A stretch of DNA of 64,000 nt from Azospirillum sp. SYSU D00513 (GCF_017356015.1 NZ_JAFIQV010000018.1:59119-123118), one strand, 5' to 3'; counted from the stretch's first letter, positions 26,497 through 38,891 are shown. The notes: generated by a model from the sequence alone, not told the origin. Numbers and translations: made by a program.

Positions 26497-26959
26497 GGCC
26501 GGCGCATCTCCGGATCCGCTCTCCGGCTCCTTCGACGGGCCGGGCCTGCACCGCTATCCGCTGCGGGTCTTCTATGAGGACACCGACGCGGGCGGCATCG
26601 TCTACCACGCCAACTACCTGCGCTTCATGGAACGGGCGCGGACGGAGATGCTGCGCCTGCTCGGGCTCAGCCACACCGATCTGATGGAGCGGGAGGGTGT
26701 GTCATTTGCGGTACGGCGCATGAGGATCGAATTTGTCGCTCCCGCTAAGCTTGACGATACGCTTGAAGTGGTGACCCGGATCGCCGATATCGGCGGCGCT
26801 TCTCTCGCGGCCGCACAATCGGTTCGCCGGGCCGGGCCGGACGGCCGGGAGCTGGCGCGGGCGGATCTCACGCTCGCGCTGATAAACCGGGCCGGGCGGC
26901 CTGCGCGCCTGCCGGCCCAGGTCCGCGACATACTGAACACATTGCACCCCAAGGCATGA
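26489..26959 (+). CDS. ybgC: Tol-Pal system-associated acyl-CoA thioesterase YbgC
   Basis: The product is 156 aa, a hot-dog fold thioesterase. The diagnostic motif [19 protein letters not shown] includes the catalytic Asp, followed by [14 protein letters not shown]. YbgC hydrolyses acyl-CoA or acyl-ACP and is linked to phospholipid metabolism. It overlaps the ruvB end by 8 bp and precedes tolQ by 15 bp, the standard position at the head of the tol-pal cluster. Confidence 0.93.
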   Translation: MTEAGASPDPLSGSFDGPGLHRYPLRVFYEDTDAGGIVYHANYLRFMERARTEMLRLLGLSHTDLMEREGVSFAVRRMRIEFVAPAKLDDTLEVVTRIADIGGASLAAAQSVRRAGPDGRELARADLTLALINRAGRPARLPAQVRDILNTLHPKA

Positions 26960-26974
26960 GCGAGACACCCCGCG

Positions 26975-27703
26975 ATGGACGCCGTTAACACCGCCCAGAT
27001 GGTCGGGGCCGCCGCCCAGACCCACGACCTTTCCATGTGGGGCCTGTTCTGGCAGGCCGACCTGATCGTCAAGACCGTCATGCTGATGCTGGTGGTCGCC
27101 TCGGTCTGGTGCTGGAGCATCATCATCGAGAAGCTGATGCGCATCCGCCGGCTGAACGCGCAGGCGGACGCCTTCGAGGAGAGCTTCTGGTCGGGCGGGT
27201 CGCTCGACGCGCTGTACGACCGCATCGGCAAGACCCCGGCCGACCCCATGGCCGCGACCTTCGCGGCTGGCATGCGCGAATGGCGCATGGCCTCCGAGCG
27301 CGGCCTCAGCGGCGGACTGAAGGGCAGCCTCCAGCAGCGGGTCGAGCGCGTCATGTCGGTGACCATCGGCCGCGAGATGGCGCGGGCCGAACGCTACATG
27401 ACCTTCCTGGCCTCGGTCGGGTCGACGGCTCCCTTCATCGGGCTGTTCGGTACGGTCTGGGGCATCATGAACTCCTTCACCTCGATCGCGGGTTCGGGCA
27501 ACACCAGCCTCGCCGTGGTGGCGCCAGGCATCGCGGAGGCGCTGTTCGCCACCGCCATGGGCCTGCTGGCCGCCATCCCCGCCGTCGTCTCCTACAACAA
27601 GTTCTCCACCGACCTTGGCCGCTACGCCGACCGGCTGGAGACCTTCTCGGGCGAGTTCTCGGCGATCCTGTCTCGCCACCTCGAGGAGCGGGGGGCCGCC
27701 TGA
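26975..27703 (+). CDS. tolQ: TolQ inner-membrane proton channel subunit
   Basis: The product is 242 aa. TolQ and TolR form the proton-driven motor that energises TolA during outer-membrane constriction. Three transmembrane helices are visible, the first at about residues 22-45 and the channel pair beginning YMTFLASVGSTAPFIGLFG and ALFATAMGLLAAIPAVVSYN, the conserved TolQ/ExbB blocks. It is the first structural tol gene, with tolR following two bases after the stop codon region. Confidence 0.96.
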   Translation: MDAVNTAQMVGAAAQTHDLSMWGLFWQADLIVKTVMLMLVVASVWCWSIIIEKLMRIRRLNAQADAFEESFWSGGSLDALYDRIGKTPADPMAATFAAGMREWRMASERGLSGGLKGSLQQRVERVMSVTIGREMARAERYMTFLASVGSTAPFIGLFGTVWGIMNSFTSIAGSGNTSLAVVAPGIAEALFATAMGLLAAIPAVVSYNKFSTDLGRYADRLETFSGEFSAILSRHLEERGAA

Positions 27704-27704
27704 G

Positions 27705-28190
27705 ATGGGAGCGCAGCTCGCAGGAAAGAGCGGAGGCCGGGGCAAGCGCCGCGGCTACCGCGCGATGTCCGAGATCAACATGACGCCCTTCATCGACGTC
27801 ATGCTGGTCCTGCTGATCGTCTTCATGGTCGCCGCCCCGATGCTCACCGTCGGCGTGCCGGTCGATTTGCCCAAGACCAACGCGGCTCCATTGGAGCCGC
27901 AGAAGGATCCGCTTTTCGTGACGGTGCAGACCGACGGGCGCGTCTTCGTGCAGGAGACTCCGGTGGAGTTGACGGCCATGGTGCCGCTGCTGATCGCCGT
28001 CACCGACAACAACCCGGAAGCCCGCATCCTGGTGCGCGGTGACGCCAAGATCGCCTATGGCAAGATGCTGGAAGTCATGGGCACCATGAGCGCCGCCGGC
28101 TTCAAGAAGGTCGGCCTGGTCGCCGAGATGCCCAACGCCCCGACCGCGCCCGGCCCGAAGGTCGGCGCCGCGGCCCCGGCGAACCGCTGA
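27705..28190 (+). CDS. tolR: TolR inner-membrane protein
   Basis: The product is 161 aa from the ATG at 27705. A basic N-terminus ([10 protein letters not shown]) leads into [20 protein letters not shown], which contains the single transmembrane helix and the proton-binding Asp. The periplasmic domain follows ([20 protein letters not shown]). TolR works with TolQ as an ExbD-like stator. The spacing to tolQ is one base after the TGA, so the two are translated together. Confidence 0.95.
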   Translation: MGAQLAGKSGGRGKRRGYRAMSEINMTPFIDVMLVLLIVFMVAAPMLTVGVPVDLPKTNAAPLEPQKDPLFVTVQTDGRVFVQETPVELTAMVPLLIAVTDNNPEARILVRGDAKIAYGKMLEVMGTMSAAGFKKVGLVAEMPNAPTAPGPKVGAAAPANR

Positions 28191-28207
28191 GGCCGGGTCC
28201 GGACGCC

Positions 28208-29338
28208 ATGCGCAAACCCCTGATCGCCTCGGCAACGCTGCACGTCGCGCTGGTCGCGCTGTTCGTGCTCGGCATGCCGCCCAGCGATCGCACGCTGGAG
28301 CTGCCCGCCTCCGTCCCGATCGAGATCGTGGACGTCAGCGAGCTGACCCAGATGGCGCGGATCGACCAGGGCGAGCCGACGCCGAATCCGCCGGCACCGA
28401 AGCCCCCGACCCCGGAAGCCAAGCCGGCCCCGGCCCCGCCCGAGCCCGTGGCCGAGGCGCCTCCACCCCCGCCTCCGCCGCCTCCCAAGGCGCCGGAGCC
28501 GCCCAAGGTCGCCGAGACGCCGCCGCCGAAGCCGGCCCCCACGCCGGCTCCGCCGCCGCCCCCACCACCGCCTCCTCCCCCGCCGCCTCCGCCGGACCCG
28601 GAACCCGCGCCGACTCCCAAGCCGCCGCCCTCGCCGCCGGAGCCGCCCAAGCCGCAGCCTCCCAAGCCCGAGCCCCCGAAGCCGGAGCCCCCGAAGGAGC
28701 AGCCGAAGCCCGAGCCTCCCAAGGAGCAGCCGAAGAAGCCGGAGCCCCCGAAGGAGCAGCCGAAGCCCGAGCCTCCCAAGGAACAGGCGAAGAAGCCGGA
28801 ACCGCCGAAGGAGCAGCCCAAGAAGCCGCCTCCCAAGGAGGTCGCCGAGACCGACCCTCTGGCCGATCTGCTGAGTTCGGTCGACAAGATCAAGCCTTCG
28901 ACGAGTTCCAAGTCCGACGCCAAGGCGGCTCCGAGCGACGCCAAGCCGACGCGGACGGCTCAGGCGCCGTCCGGCGCCGCGAAGGCCGTCGCCGGCCCCG
29001 ACAAGCCCTTCAAGCCGTCGGGCCGGGCCATCGACGCGATCCGCGGCCAGGTGGGGAAGAACTGGAACTTCGATCCGGGGCGGAAGGACTCGAACTCGAT
29101 GCAGGTGGAGATCCGCATCGAGGTCGGGCGCGACCGCCGGGTGCTGAACGCGTACATCGACGAGAAGTACCGTTCGCGCTATCTCTCCGACGCCGCGTTC
29201 CGCGCCGCCGCCGACGCGGCCGTGCGCGCGGTCAAGCGTTCGAGCCCGCTCGACCTGCTGACGGAAGAGTTCACGGACAGCACCTACGAACAGTGGCGTT
29301 ACATCGTGTTCACCTTCGACCCGAGGGACATGTTCTGA
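28208..29338 (+). CDS. tolA: TolA envelope-spanning protein, proline-rich
   Basis: The product is 376 aa. An N-terminal helix ([20 protein letters not shown]) anchors it in the inner membrane. The middle, about residues 60-215, is not the usual Ala/Lys helix but a Pro/Lys/Glu-rich rod with several polyproline runs and a tandem PEPPKEQPK repeat at about 28683-28840. The C-terminal domain ([36 protein letters not shown]) is the part that contacts Pal and TolB. The many prolines make it a likely EF-P and YebC client. Alphaproteobacterial TolA proteins are often proline-rich, so this is family-typical. Confidence 0.9.
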   Translation: MRKPLIASATLHVALVALFVLGMPPSDRTLELPASVPIEIVDVSELTQMARIDQGEPTPNPPAPKPPTPEAKPAPAPPEPVAEAPPPPPPPPPKAPEPPKVAETPPPKPAPTPAPPPPPPPPPPPPPPPDPEPAPTPKPPPSPPEPPKPQPPKPEPPKPEPPKEQPKPEPPKEQPKKPEPPKEQPKPEPPKEQAKKPEPPKEQPKKPPPKEVAETDPLADLLSSVDKIKPSTSSKSDAKAAPSDAKPTRTAQAPSGAAKAVAGPDKPFKPSGRAIDAIRGQVGKNWNFDPGRKDSNSMQVEIRIEVGRDRRVLNAYIDEKYRSRYLSDAAFRAAADAAVRAVKRSSPLDLLTEEFTDSTYEQWRYIVFTFDPRDMF

Positions 29339-29340
29339 CC

Positions 29341-30687
29341 ATGAATAAGAAGACACGGCTTCTGCTGAAGCTCGCCGGCTACGCCGGCGCGTTGATCCTC
29401 TCCCTCGGCGTCGCCGCCCCGCACACGGCGCAGGCCGAACTGCGCATCGACATCACCCGCGGCGTCGTCGAGCCTCTGCCCATCGCGATCACCAGCTTCG
29501 CCGGTTCCGGCGGGCGGGAGGCGCAGATGGGCGCCGACATCTCGCGGGTGATCTCCGCCGATCTGGAGCGGTCGGGCCTGTTCCGTCCGCTCGACCCGCG
29601 CGGCTTCCTGCAGACGCCGGAACAGCTGCGCGCGGGCGAGCCGCGCTACGAGGACTGGCGCGCCGCCGGCGCCCAGGCGCTGGTCGCGGGCAACACCACG
29701 GCACTGGGCGATGGCCGCACCAAGGTCGATTTCCGCCTGTGGGACGTCGCCGCCGGCCAGTACATGCAGGGCCTGTCCTACACCGCCACCCCGGACAGCT
29801 GGCGCCGCATCGCGCACATCATCGCCGACGCCATCTACAAGCGGCTGACCGGCGAGGACGGCTATTTCGACACGCGCATCGTCTACGTGTCGGAATCCGG
29901 CCCGGCGAACAACCGGCTGAAGAGGCTGGCGATCATGGATCAGGATGGTGAGAACCACCAGTTCCTGACCGACGGACAGAGTCTGGTGCTTACTCCGCGT
30001 TTCTCGCCGACGACGCAGGAGATCACCTACATGTCCTACTTCAACCGCCGGCCGCGCGTTTACCTGTTCAACATCGACACGGGCCGCCAGGAGGTGCTGG
30101 GCGATTTTCCCGGCATGACCTTCGCGCCGCGCTTCTCGCCGGACGGCAACCGCGTCGTCATGAGCATGGCGCAGAACGGCAACACGGACATCTACACGCT
30201 GGACTTGCGCACCCGCCGCCAGACCCAGCTCACCGACAGCCCCGGCATCGACACCGCCCCCAGCTATTCGCCGGACGGCCAGCGGATCGTCTTCGAATCC
30301 GACCGCGGCGGCAGCCAGCAGCTCTACATCATGGGCGCCAACGGTTCGGGCGTGAAGCGGCTGACCTTCGGCGAGGGTCGCTACGGCACGCCGGTCTGGT
30401 CGCCCCGCGGCGACCTCATCGCCTTCACGCGGCAGCGCGGCAGCAGCTTCGCCGTCGGCGTGATCCGGCCCGACGGCACCGGTGAGCGCATCCTGTCCGA
30501 AGGCTTCCACGTCGAAGGGCCGACCTGGGCGCCGAACGGCCGCGTCATCATGTTCTTCAAGGACTTGCCGGCCGGCAACGGGCGCAGCGCCAAGCTTTAT
30601 TCCATCGATATCACGGGCAGCAATGAACGCCGTGTGATCACTCCGCTGGATGCTTCGGATCCCGCATGGTCGCCCTTGATTCCCTAG
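29341..30687 (+). CDS. tolB: Tol-Pal system beta-propeller protein TolB
   Basis: The product is 448 aa from the ATG at 29341, two bases after the tolA stop. A signal peptide ends near [15 protein letters not shown]. The N-terminal domain ([12 protein letters not shown]) is followed by six-bladed propeller repeats of the kind [54 protein letters not shown] and [16 protein letters not shown]. TolB is periplasmic and is passed between Pal and TolA. Confidence 0.96.
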   Translation: MNKKTRLLLKLAGYAGALILSLGVAAPHTAQAELRIDITRGVVEPLPIAITSFAGSGGREAQMGADISRVISADLERSGLFRPLDPRGFLQTPEQLRAGEPRYEDWRAAGAQALVAGNTTALGDGRTKVDFRLWDVAAGQYMQGLSYTATPDSWRRIAHIIADAIYKRLTGEDGYFDTRIVYVSESGPANNRLKRLAIMDQDGENHQFLTDGQSLVLTPRFSPTTQEITYMSYFNRRPRVYLFNIDTGRQEVLGDFPGMTFAPRFSPDGNRVVMSMAQNGNTDIYTLDLRTRRQTQLTDSPGIDTAPSYSPDGQRIVFESDRGGSQQLYIMGANGSGVKRLTFGEGRYGTPVWSPRGDLIAFTRQRGSSFAVGVIRPDGTGERILSEGFHVEGPTWAPNGRVIMFFKDLPAGNGRSAKLYSIDITGSNERRVITPLDASDPAWSPLIP

Positions 30688-30844
30688 TGTAGTAGTACTA
30701 TTTTGCGGCGCGCAAGAACGGCGCCCAGGCGTGGAACGAGGCTAAGCCCGGTCCACGCCGGCCGTCGGGGTCTGTCGGCTTAGCCGCCGTTCATGCGAGA
30801 CAGCACAGCCAAAACACAGCATTCGTTTCAGGGGGTCATTGGAC

Positions 30845-31321
30845 ATGCGCGTTAAGTTTCTGAGCCTGCTCGCCGCCGTCGCTCTCGTCGCCGCTTGCGA
30901 AACCGCTCCGCAGGACACCGGCGCCGGCGCCGCCACCGGCGCGAACGCCGCCGGCTCCGTCCGTCCGGGGTCGCAGGAAGACCTCGTCGTGAACGTCGGC
31001 GACCGCGTCTTCTTCGGTCTGGACCGCTACGACCTGTCGCCGGAGGCCCGTGGCACTCTGGACCGTCAGGCCCAGTGGCTGAAGTCCTACCCGAACGTCA
31101 CCGTGACGATGGAAGGCCATGCCGACGAGCGCGGCACCCGCGAGTACAACCTCGCCCTGGGTGAGCGCCGCGCCAACTCCGTGAAGAACTACCTCGTCGC
31201 CCAGGGCATCAACTCGGCCCGCGTCAAGGTCGTTTCCTACGGCAAGGAGCGTCCGGCCGTTCTCGGTTCGAACGAGGCCGCCTGGGCCCAGAACCGCCGC
31301 GGCGTGACCGTCGTCGACTAA
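30845..31321 (+). CDS. pal: Peptidoglycan-associated lipoprotein Pal
   Basis: The product is 158 aa from the ATG at 30845. A lipoprotein signal ends in a lipobox-like LVAAC with Cys at about residue 19. After an Ala/Gly linker comes the OmpA-like peptidoglycan-binding domain: DRVFFGLDRYDLSPEARGTL, MEGHADERGTREYNLALG, and ERRANSVKNYLVAQGI. Pal tethers the outer membrane to the cell wall and cycles with TolB. It lies 157 bp after tolB, far enough for its own promoter, and two hairpins follow it. Confidence 0.96.
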   Translation: MRVKFLSLLAAVALVAACETAPQDTGAGAATGANAAGSVRPGSQEDLVVNVGDRVFFGLDRYDLSPEARGTLDRQAQWLKSYPNVTVTMEGHADERGTREYNLALGERRANSVKNYLVAQGINSARVKVVSYGKERPAVLGSNEAAWAQNRRGVTVVD

Positions 31322-31341
31322 CGACACGGAACACACCGCTC

Positions 31342-31369
31342 CGGTGGTCCGGCACGGTCCGGACCACCG
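31342..31369 (+). terminator. Hairpin after pal
   Basis: An 11-bp perfect stem CGGTGGTCCGG/CCGGACCACCG with loop CACGGT lies 20 bp after the pal stop. It has no T-run, so it may protect the message end or act with the second hairpin rather than terminate by itself. Confidence 0.5.
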
Positions 31370-31380
31370 ATAGAGGTCAT

Positions 31381-31420
31381 GAAGCGCCGCTCCGGGCAAC
31401 CGGGGCGGCGCTTCGCGTTT
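31381..31420 (+). terminator. Probable rho-independent terminator after pal
   Basis: A 10-bp perfect stem GAAGCGCCGC/GCGGCGCTTC (31381-31390 with 31405-31414) is followed by GCGTTT. It is the better terminator candidate of the two hairpins between pal and cpoB. Confidence 0.6.
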
Positions 31421-31604
31421 CATGCCCGGTTGCCCCCATGGGCGGATGCCCGCCCGCAAATTGATGCGGCCGGGCGGCGGAAAGGCGCGTGGCGCCTTCT
31501 TTCGCGCGGGCTGCGCTTCTGCTAAACAGCGGCCATAGTTTTGCCGGGATGACCCGGCAGGGTTGCCTCCATCGGCCATCTCGCGTCCGGACAGGGCCTC
31601 GCAC

Positions 31605-32495
31605 ATGACCAAGACCTCTTCCTTCGCCGCCCTTCTTCTCGGTGGCCTGATTTGCGGCGGCACCGCCTTCGCCCAGACCGACAATGGCGAACGCGCCATG
31701 GCCGAGCGGCTGGAACGGCTTGAGACGGGCGTCGCGGCGCTCGGCGGGAACATCGAGGTCGCGCAGGCATGGCCCCGGGAGGAGCAGGTCGCCCAGATGC
31801 CTCAAGGGCTCGCCGCCGACTTCGAGATCCGCATTCAGGCGCTGGAGCGCGCCCTGTCGGAGCTGACCGGCCGGTATGAGGAAGCCACCCACCAGATCAC
31901 GCAGCTCCGCGACCGGATGGAGCGGATGAACAGCGACCTGGAATTCCGCCTGAAGGACATCGAGGCCGGTGCCGGCGGCGGTGCGCTCGCCGGTGGCGGA
32001 GCCTTGCCGCCTTCCGCGGATTCGGCCCTGCCGCCGGAGCCGGCCGCGCCCAAGCCCGCCCCCGCGAAGACGCAGACCGCGGCCGTGGCCGCACCCCCGG
32101 CGGGTGCCGGGCCGGACCAGCAGTACGAGCATGCCTTTGCGCTGCTGCGCGAGGCGAAGTATGCCGAGGCCGAGAAGGCCTTCACCGACTTCCTGGCCAA
32201 GAACCAGAACCACAAGCTTGCCGGCAACGCGCAGTACTGGCTCGGCGAGTCCTATTACGTGCGCAACAAGTTCCCGGAAGCCGCCGGCGCCTTTGCGGAA
32301 GGACTGAAGAAGTATCCGAAGAACGGAAAGGCGGGCGACAACCTGCTGAAACTCGGCATGTCCCTGCAGAAGCTGAACAAGAACAAGGAGGCCTGCACGG
32401 CCTATTCGCAGCTTCTTCAGAAGTTCCCGGACGCTTCGGCCAGCGTGAAGCGCCGCGCCGATACGGAGCGCAAGCGCCTCAATTGCGCGGCCTGA
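31605..32495 (+). CDS. cpoB: Cell division coordinator CpoB (YbgF), Tol-Pal associated
   Basis: The product is 296 aa from the ATG at 31605. A signal peptide ends in GGTAFAQT. Residues 25-125 form a trimerising coiled coil (AMAERLERLETGVAALGG, THQITQLRDRMERMNSDLEF). A Pro/Ala linker leads to three TPR-like repeats: YEHAFALLREAKYAEAEKAF, AQYWLGESYYVRNKFPEAAG, KLGMSLQKLNKNKEACTAY. CpoB links peptidoglycan synthesis with Tol-driven constriction. It is separated from pal by about 280 bp carrying two hairpins, so expression may be partly independent. Confidence 0.94.
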   Translation: MTKTSSFAALLLGGLICGGTAFAQTDNGERAMAERLERLETGVAALGGNIEVAQAWPREEQVAQMPQGLAADFEIRIQALERALSELTGRYEEATHQITQLRDRMERMNSDLEFRLKDIEAGAGGGALAGGGALPPSADSALPPEPAAPKPAPAKTQTAAVAAPPAGAGPDQQYEHAFALLREAKYAEAEKAFTDFLAKNQNHKLAGNAQYWLGESYYVRNKFPEAAGAFAEGLKKYPKNGKAGDNLLKLGMSLQKLNKNKEACTAYSQLLQKFPDASASVKRRADTERKRLNCAA

Positions 32496-32539
32496 CGCCG
32501 GAAACGTCTCCGGTCGGTCCGGAGGAATTCGCAACTCTC

Positions 32540-33862
32540 ATGGCGCGGATCGGTGGCTTCGAGCCGTCGCCCCGACTGGCCGTCGGCGTCTCCGGCGGGG
32601 CGGACAGCCTGGCCCTCGCGCTGCTCCTCCAGGGCTGGGTGGCGGCGCGGGGCGGGTCGCTCCTGGCGCTGACGGTGGATCACCGCCTGCGCCCCGAGGC
32701 CGCCGCCGAGGCCGAACGCGTCGGCACCTGGCTCACGGCGCACGGAATTCCCCACGGCATCCTTCATTGGGAGGGCGACAAGCCTTCCGCCGGCATCCAG
32801 GAGGCAGCGCGCGGTGCGCGGCACCGCCTGCTGGGAGAGCGTTGCCGTGCCGAAGGCATCCTTCACCTTGCCCTGGCGCACCATCGGGATGACCAGGCGG
32901 AAACCGTGCTTCTGCGTCTGTCCCGCGGCTCGGGCGTCGATGGTCTCGCCGGCATGGCGCCGGTTCGGGCGGAGGGGCCCGTCCGGCTGATCCGCCCCTG
33001 CCTCGACCTCTCCCACGAGCGTCTTGCCGCCACCTGCCACGCGGCCGGGCAGGACTGGATCGAGGATCCCTCCAACCGCAACCCCGCCTATGCCCGCGCC
33101 CGGCTGCGCGCCGTCGCCGGCCTGCTGGCCGGGGAGGGGCTGGACGCCGGGCGGCTCGCCGCCACCGCGCGCCGCGCCGGACGCGCGCGCCGCGCGCTGG
33201 AGGAATCGGCCGCAACGCTTCTCGCGGAAGCCGCCGAGATCCACCCCGAGGGCTGGATCCGCCTCGACCCGGTTCCGCTGTTCCGGGCGCCCGCGGAGTT
33301 GGGCCTGCGCGCCCTGGGGCGGTGCCTCGCCGTCGTCGGCGGGGCCGCCTACGGTCCCAGGGACGAGGCGCTGGAACGGCTGCACGGCGAGATCGGCACC
33401 GCTCTGGCGCGCGGGGAGACGCCGAGGGCGCGGACGCTCGGCGGCTGCCGCATCCAGCCGCGCCGCGGCGGGCTGGCCATTGCGCGCGAGCCGGACGCGG
33501 CGGCCGAGCGGCTCCCGCTCGCGCCCGGCGGGAGCGTCTGGTGGGACCGCCGTTTCACCGTGTCGCTGGCGTCCGGCCCGGGGCAGGGCGGCGGGCGGGA
33601 AGGGCTGGCCGTGGCCCGATTGGGAGGGCAGGGCTGGCGCTCGGCCCTGGCGCTGCGCCCGGAACTCGCCCGCCTCGGCTCGCCCGAATCGGCGCGCTCC
33701 TCCCTGCCGGCCCTTTGGTCCGGGGACAGGCTGGTGGGGGTGCCGAGCCTCAACCTTATGGCAGAGGAACAGGCTCTTACGGCTGAGGCCCTTTTCACCC
33801 CCGCGGCATCGTTGGCCGGACCCGCCTTTTCGGTTGTTTATGGAACCGATGGCATTATGTAA
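32540..33862 (+). CDS. tilS: tRNA(Ile)-lysidine synthase
   Basis: The product is 440 aa from the ATG at 32540; an in-frame TTG at 32483, overlapping cpoB, would give 459 aa, and the GGAGGA site lies awkwardly between the two (about 14 bases before the ATG). TilS converts C34 of tRNA-Ile(CAU) to lysidine so that it reads AUA. The PP-loop motif is VGVSGGADSLALALLL. Also present are LALAHHRDDQAETVLLRLSRG and GMAPVRAEGPVRLIRPCLD. tilS directly before ftsH is a widely conserved order. Confidence 0.92.
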   Translation: MARIGGFEPSPRLAVGVSGGADSLALALLLQGWVAARGGSLLALTVDHRLRPEAAAEAERVGTWLTAHGIPHGILHWEGDKPSAGIQEAARGARHRLLGERCRAEGILHLALAHHRDDQAETVLLRLSRGSGVDGLAGMAPVRAEGPVRLIRPCLDLSHERLAATCHAAGQDWIEDPSNRNPAYARARLRAVAGLLAGEGLDAGRLAATARRAGRARRALEESAATLLAEAAEIHPEGWIRLDPVPLFRAPAELGLRALGRCLAVVGGAAYGPRDEALERLHGEIGTALARGETPRARTLGGCRIQPRRGGLAIAREPDAAAERLPLAPGGSVWWDRRFTVSLASGPGQGGGREGLAVARLGGQGWRSALALRPELARLGSPESARSSLPALWSGDRLVGVPSLNLMAEEQALTAEALFTPAASLAGPAFSVVYGTDGIM

Positions 33863-33958
33863 TCATGGAAACGTGCCCATGAGATCGGCCATGACATCGG
33901 GGGGTGGCCTACGTCTCGGCGTACCGATCGCCGCTGGGTTCGCAGAAAGGCGTGTAAC

Positions 33959-35890
<1,932 letters not shown>

Positions 35891-35923
35891 TCCGGTCCCG
35901 ACCGGGAGTGGACAAGTAAGAAG

Positions 35924-35954
35924 AACCGGCGTCCGAAAGGGCGCCGGTTTTTTC
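35924..35954 (+). terminator. Rho-independent terminator of ftsH
   Basis: AACCGGCG and CGCCGGTT (35924-35931 with 35942-35949) form a perfect 8-bp stem followed by six T's. It lies 34 bp after the ftsH stop and before the convergent AmpR-like gene. Confidence 0.85.
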
Positions 35955-35987
35955 GTTCCGGAACCTGGTGATCCGGTATCGGCGAGA

Positions 35988-36860
35988 TCAGGGCGCCTGC
36001 GACTCCTGCGCGAGCCAGTCGCGGAAGGCGGCCATCGGCGGGGAGAGCGGTTTCGATTTCAGCCAGGTGAGCCAATAGCTGCCGCGCAGCACGGTGGCGG
36101 CGAAGGGCTGTTCGATCCAGCCCGACGCGATCTGCCGGCGGAACATCACCGGTGGGGCGAGCGCCACGCCGACGCCCATCATTGCCGCTTCCACCATGGT
36201 CCAGGTGGAGTCGAAGACGGGTCCCTTGATCGGCGGCGCCTCCGCCCCGGCCGCGGCGAACCAGCCCGGCCATTCGTCCAGCCGGTAGGACCGCAGCAGG
36301 GCCTCCCGGGCGACATCCCTGGGCTCCCGCAGCCGCGCGGCGATGTCCGGTGTGCAGAGAACGGAGAGCGGCGCGTCGAACAGCTTCACGGCGTCGGTGC
36401 CGTGCCAGGCGCCGTCGCCGAAGCGGATGGCGCAGTCGAGCCCTTCGGCGGCGATGTCCACCCGGTTGTTGTTCGTGGACAGCCGCAGGTCGACCAAGGG
36501 ATTGCTCCGCCGGAAGGCGGGCAGGCGCGGCAGCAGCCAACCGACGGCGAAGGTGCCGACGGCGCCGACCGTCAGCACCTCCCGGTATTGGCCGCCCTCG
36601 AACCGGTCCAGAAGCTCGCCGATGCGGTCGAAGGAGTCCTGGAGCGTGGGGAGGAGCGCCGACCCCTCGTCCGTCAGGGCGAGGCCGCGGGGCAGGCGAT
36701 GGAACAGGCTGGTCCCGAGCCGTTCCTCCAGCAGCTTGACCTGATGGCTGACGGCGGCCTGGGTGACGCAGAGTTCGATGGCGGCCTTGGTGAAGCTGAG
36801 GTGGCGCGCCGACGCCTCGAAGGCGCGCAGGGCGTTCAGCGGCAGATAGGGGCGAACCAT
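35988..36860 (-). CDS. LysR-family regulator closely resembling AmpR (GcvA group)
   Basis: The product is 290 aa. The N-terminal helix-turn-helix (LPLNALRAFEASARHLSFTK, then CVTQAAVSHQVKLLEERLGT) and the long blocks LTVGAVGTFAVGWLLPRL, LRLSTNNNRVDIAAEGLD and AIRFGDGAWHGT are as I remember them from Pseudomonas AmpR, the activator of ampC that senses cell-wall muropeptides. In known cases ampR is divergent from ampC. Here the upstream neighbour is a chemoreceptor gene on the same strand and no beta-lactamase lies within the window. It may control a distant ampC or another target. It could also be a GcvA paralogue, but the resemblance to AmpR is closer. Confidence 0.85.
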   Translation of the reverse strand: MVRPYLPLNALRAFEASARHLSFTKAAIELCVTQAAVSHQVKLLEERLGTSLFHRLPRGLALTDEGSALLPTLQDSFDRIGELLDRFEGGQYREVLTVGAVGTFAVGWLLPRLPAFRRSNPLVDLRLSTNNNRVDIAAEGLDCAIRFGDGAWHGTDAVKLFDAPLSVLCTPDIAARLREPRDVAREALLRSYRLDEWPGWFAAAGAEAPPIKGPVFDSTWTMVEAAMMGVGVALAPPVMFRRQIASGWIEQPFAATVLRGSYWLTWLKSKPLSPPMAAFRDWLAQESQAP

Positions 36861-37001
36861 CCCTGGCCCAGGTTACTGTCGGAATTCCGTCCAGCTACCA
36901 TCCTTCGCCAGGCGGGAGCCAGCGGAATGTTCCGGAGCCGGCATCTCCTTCGGAAACCGCAGGGCGGGTGCTCCACGGCCATGCGGAGCGCCCATGACGG
37001 T

Positions 37002-38690
37002 TCAAGCGGCCCGGATGCCGTCCAGGAAGCGGCTGACCTCCTTGCGCAGCGCGCCGGCCTGGCTCGACAGCTCGCCCGACGCGCCGAGCACCTGGGTGGC
37101 CGCCGCACCGGTCTCCCCGGCTGCCTGCTTGACCTGGGTGAGGTTGTCGGACACCTCGCGGGTGCCGGCGGCGGCTTCGCCGACGTTGCGGCAGATCTCG
37201 GAGGTCGCGGCGCTCTGCTGCTCGACCGAGAGGCTGATCGCGCCGGTGATGTCGTTCATCGCGGCGATCGTGCCGCCTATGTTGCGGATGGCTGCGACGG
37301 CTTCGCCGGTGGATGTCTGCATCGCGGAGATATGCTGGGCGATCTCGTCCGTCGCCTTGGCGGTCTGGTTGGCGAGGTTCTTCACCTCGTTGGCGACGAC
37401 GGCGAAGCCCTTGCCCGCCTCTCCGGCGCGCGCGGCCTCGATCGTCGCGTTCAGCGCCAGCAGGTTCGTCTGCGACGCGATGCTCTGGATCAGGCTCACC
37501 ACGTCGCCGATCCGTTGTGCGGCTTCCGACAGGCCGGCCACCGTGACGTTGGTGCGGCCGGCTTCCTGGACCGCCTCTCCGGCGATGGAGGAGGAGGTGG
37601 CGACCTGCCGCGCGATCTCCTCGAGCGAGGAGGTCATCTCCTCGGCGGCGGCGGCGACCGTCTGGACGTTGGCGGAGGTCTGCTCCGATGCGCTGGCCGA
37701 GGAGGCGGCCTGCCGGCTGGTTTCCTCGGCGATGGCGGCCATGCCCTTGGCGGTCGCGTCGAGCTGGACGGTAGCACTGCCCACGCCGCGCAGCACGTCG
37801 GCGATGCTCCGCTCGAACTGCTCGATCAGCGCGTCCACCCGTTGCGAGCGCCGCTCCTTGGCCGCCTGCTCGGCGGCCTGCCTCTCCTCGAGCTGCCGGC
37901 GCGCGACGGCGTTGTCGCGGAAGACCACGACGGCGCGCGCCATTTCCGACAGCTCGGTCCGGTCGTTTCCGGCGGCGACGTTGATCTCCGTGTCGCCCTC
38001 GGCCAGCCGGTGCATCGCGTCGGTCATCCCGCCGAGCGGCCCGGTGATGGAGCGGGCGATGGTGACGGAGGCGCCGATCACGACCAGGGCCATGGCGGTG
38101 AGCATCAGCAGCGCCCGCTTGGCCTCGTTCCACACGGCGGTCGCCACGTCGTCCATGTAGATGCCGGTGCCGACGATCCAGCCCCAAGGCTTGAAGGTCC
38201 GCACGTGCGACAGCTTGTCGACCGGCTCCGTCAGGCCGGGCTTGGACCACATGTAGCCGACATAGCCGCTGCCCTTCTCCTTGGCGACCCGGACGAACTC
38301 GCGGAACATGTAAGTGCCCGCGGGGTCCTGGAAGTCCGCCATGGTCTTGCCGACCAGCTCCGGCTTCACCGGATGCAACAGAATCTTGTGGTCGAAATCG
38401 TTGATCCAGAGATACTCGCCGCCGCTGTAGCGCATGGCGCCAATGGTTTCCATCGCCAGCTTCTGCGCCTGCTCACGCGGCAGACGGCCGGCGTTCGCCT
38501 CCGCCTCGTAGCGGGCCAGGACTCCCTCGGCGATGTCGATCACATCGCGCAGCGCCTTCTCGCGCTCGGCGAGGATGGTGGCGCGAACCTCGTAGAGTTC
38601 GCTCGCCGCCATGCCGGCCAGCCCAAGGAGCGTCAGGACGACGATGCCGCCGAGCCTCGCCCTGATCGTGATGCGATTGAGAAACCCCAT
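37002..38690 (-). CDS. Methyl-accepting chemotaxis protein with single Cache sensor
   Basis: The product is 562 aa from the ATG at 38690, which has AAGGA five bases upstream. One transmembrane helix at residues 12-30 ([18 protein letters not shown]) precedes a periplasmic sCache_2-type domain with the typical [29 protein letters not shown] and [15 protein letters not shown] second helix leads into HAMP and the signalling domain, whose hairpin tip reads [18 protein letters not shown]. sCache_2 receptors often sense small organic acids. No che genes are near, so it signals to a cluster elsewhere. Confidence 0.93.
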   Translation of the reverse strand: MGFLNRITIRARLGGIVVLTLLGLAGMAASELYEVRATILAEREKALRDVIDIAEGVLARYEAEANAGRLPREQAQKLAMETIGAMRYSGGEYLWINDFDHKILLHPVKPELVGKTMADFQDPAGTYMFREFVRVAKEKGSGYVGYMWSKPGLTEPVDKLSHVRTFKPWGWIVGTGIYMDDVATAVWNEAKRALLMLTAMALVVIGASVTIARSITGPLGGMTDAMHRLAEGDTEINVAAGNDRTELSEMARAVVVFRDNAVARRQLEERQAAEQAAKERRSQRVDALIEQFERSIADVLRGVGSATVQLDATAKGMAAIAEETSRQAASSASASEQTSANVQTVAAAAEEMTSSLEEIARQVATSSSIAGEAVQEAGRTNVTVAGLSEAAQRIGDVVSLIQSIASQTNLLALNATIEAARAGEAGKGFAVVANEVKNLANQTAKATDEIAQHISAMQTSTGEAVAAIRNIGGTIAAMNDITGAISLSVEQQSAATSEICRNVGEAAAGTREVSDNLTQVKQAAGETGAAATQVLGASGELSSQAGALRKEVSRFLDGIRAA

Positions 38691-38891
38691 GTTTTCCTTC
38701 CCCGTCGGACATCGCCCGTTTGGGGCTACTGTGCGCTTGCGTACAATTCCGGTCAATTAAATAGAAAACATGTCACAATGGGCGCTGTTCGGTTGTGGCT
38801 GCAACGTCAGCGTGCCGGAAACCTGGTCATGCCGGCCCTTCTCTTCTCAACGGCTGTACAGGTGCAGGGGACGGAAAAAACGGAGAAACAC

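Noticed and set aside
28683..28840. Direct repeats that could be taken for a small CRISPR or VNTR locus.
   Set aside because: They encode the PEPPKEQPK repeat of TolA in frame; there are no spacers and no cas genes.
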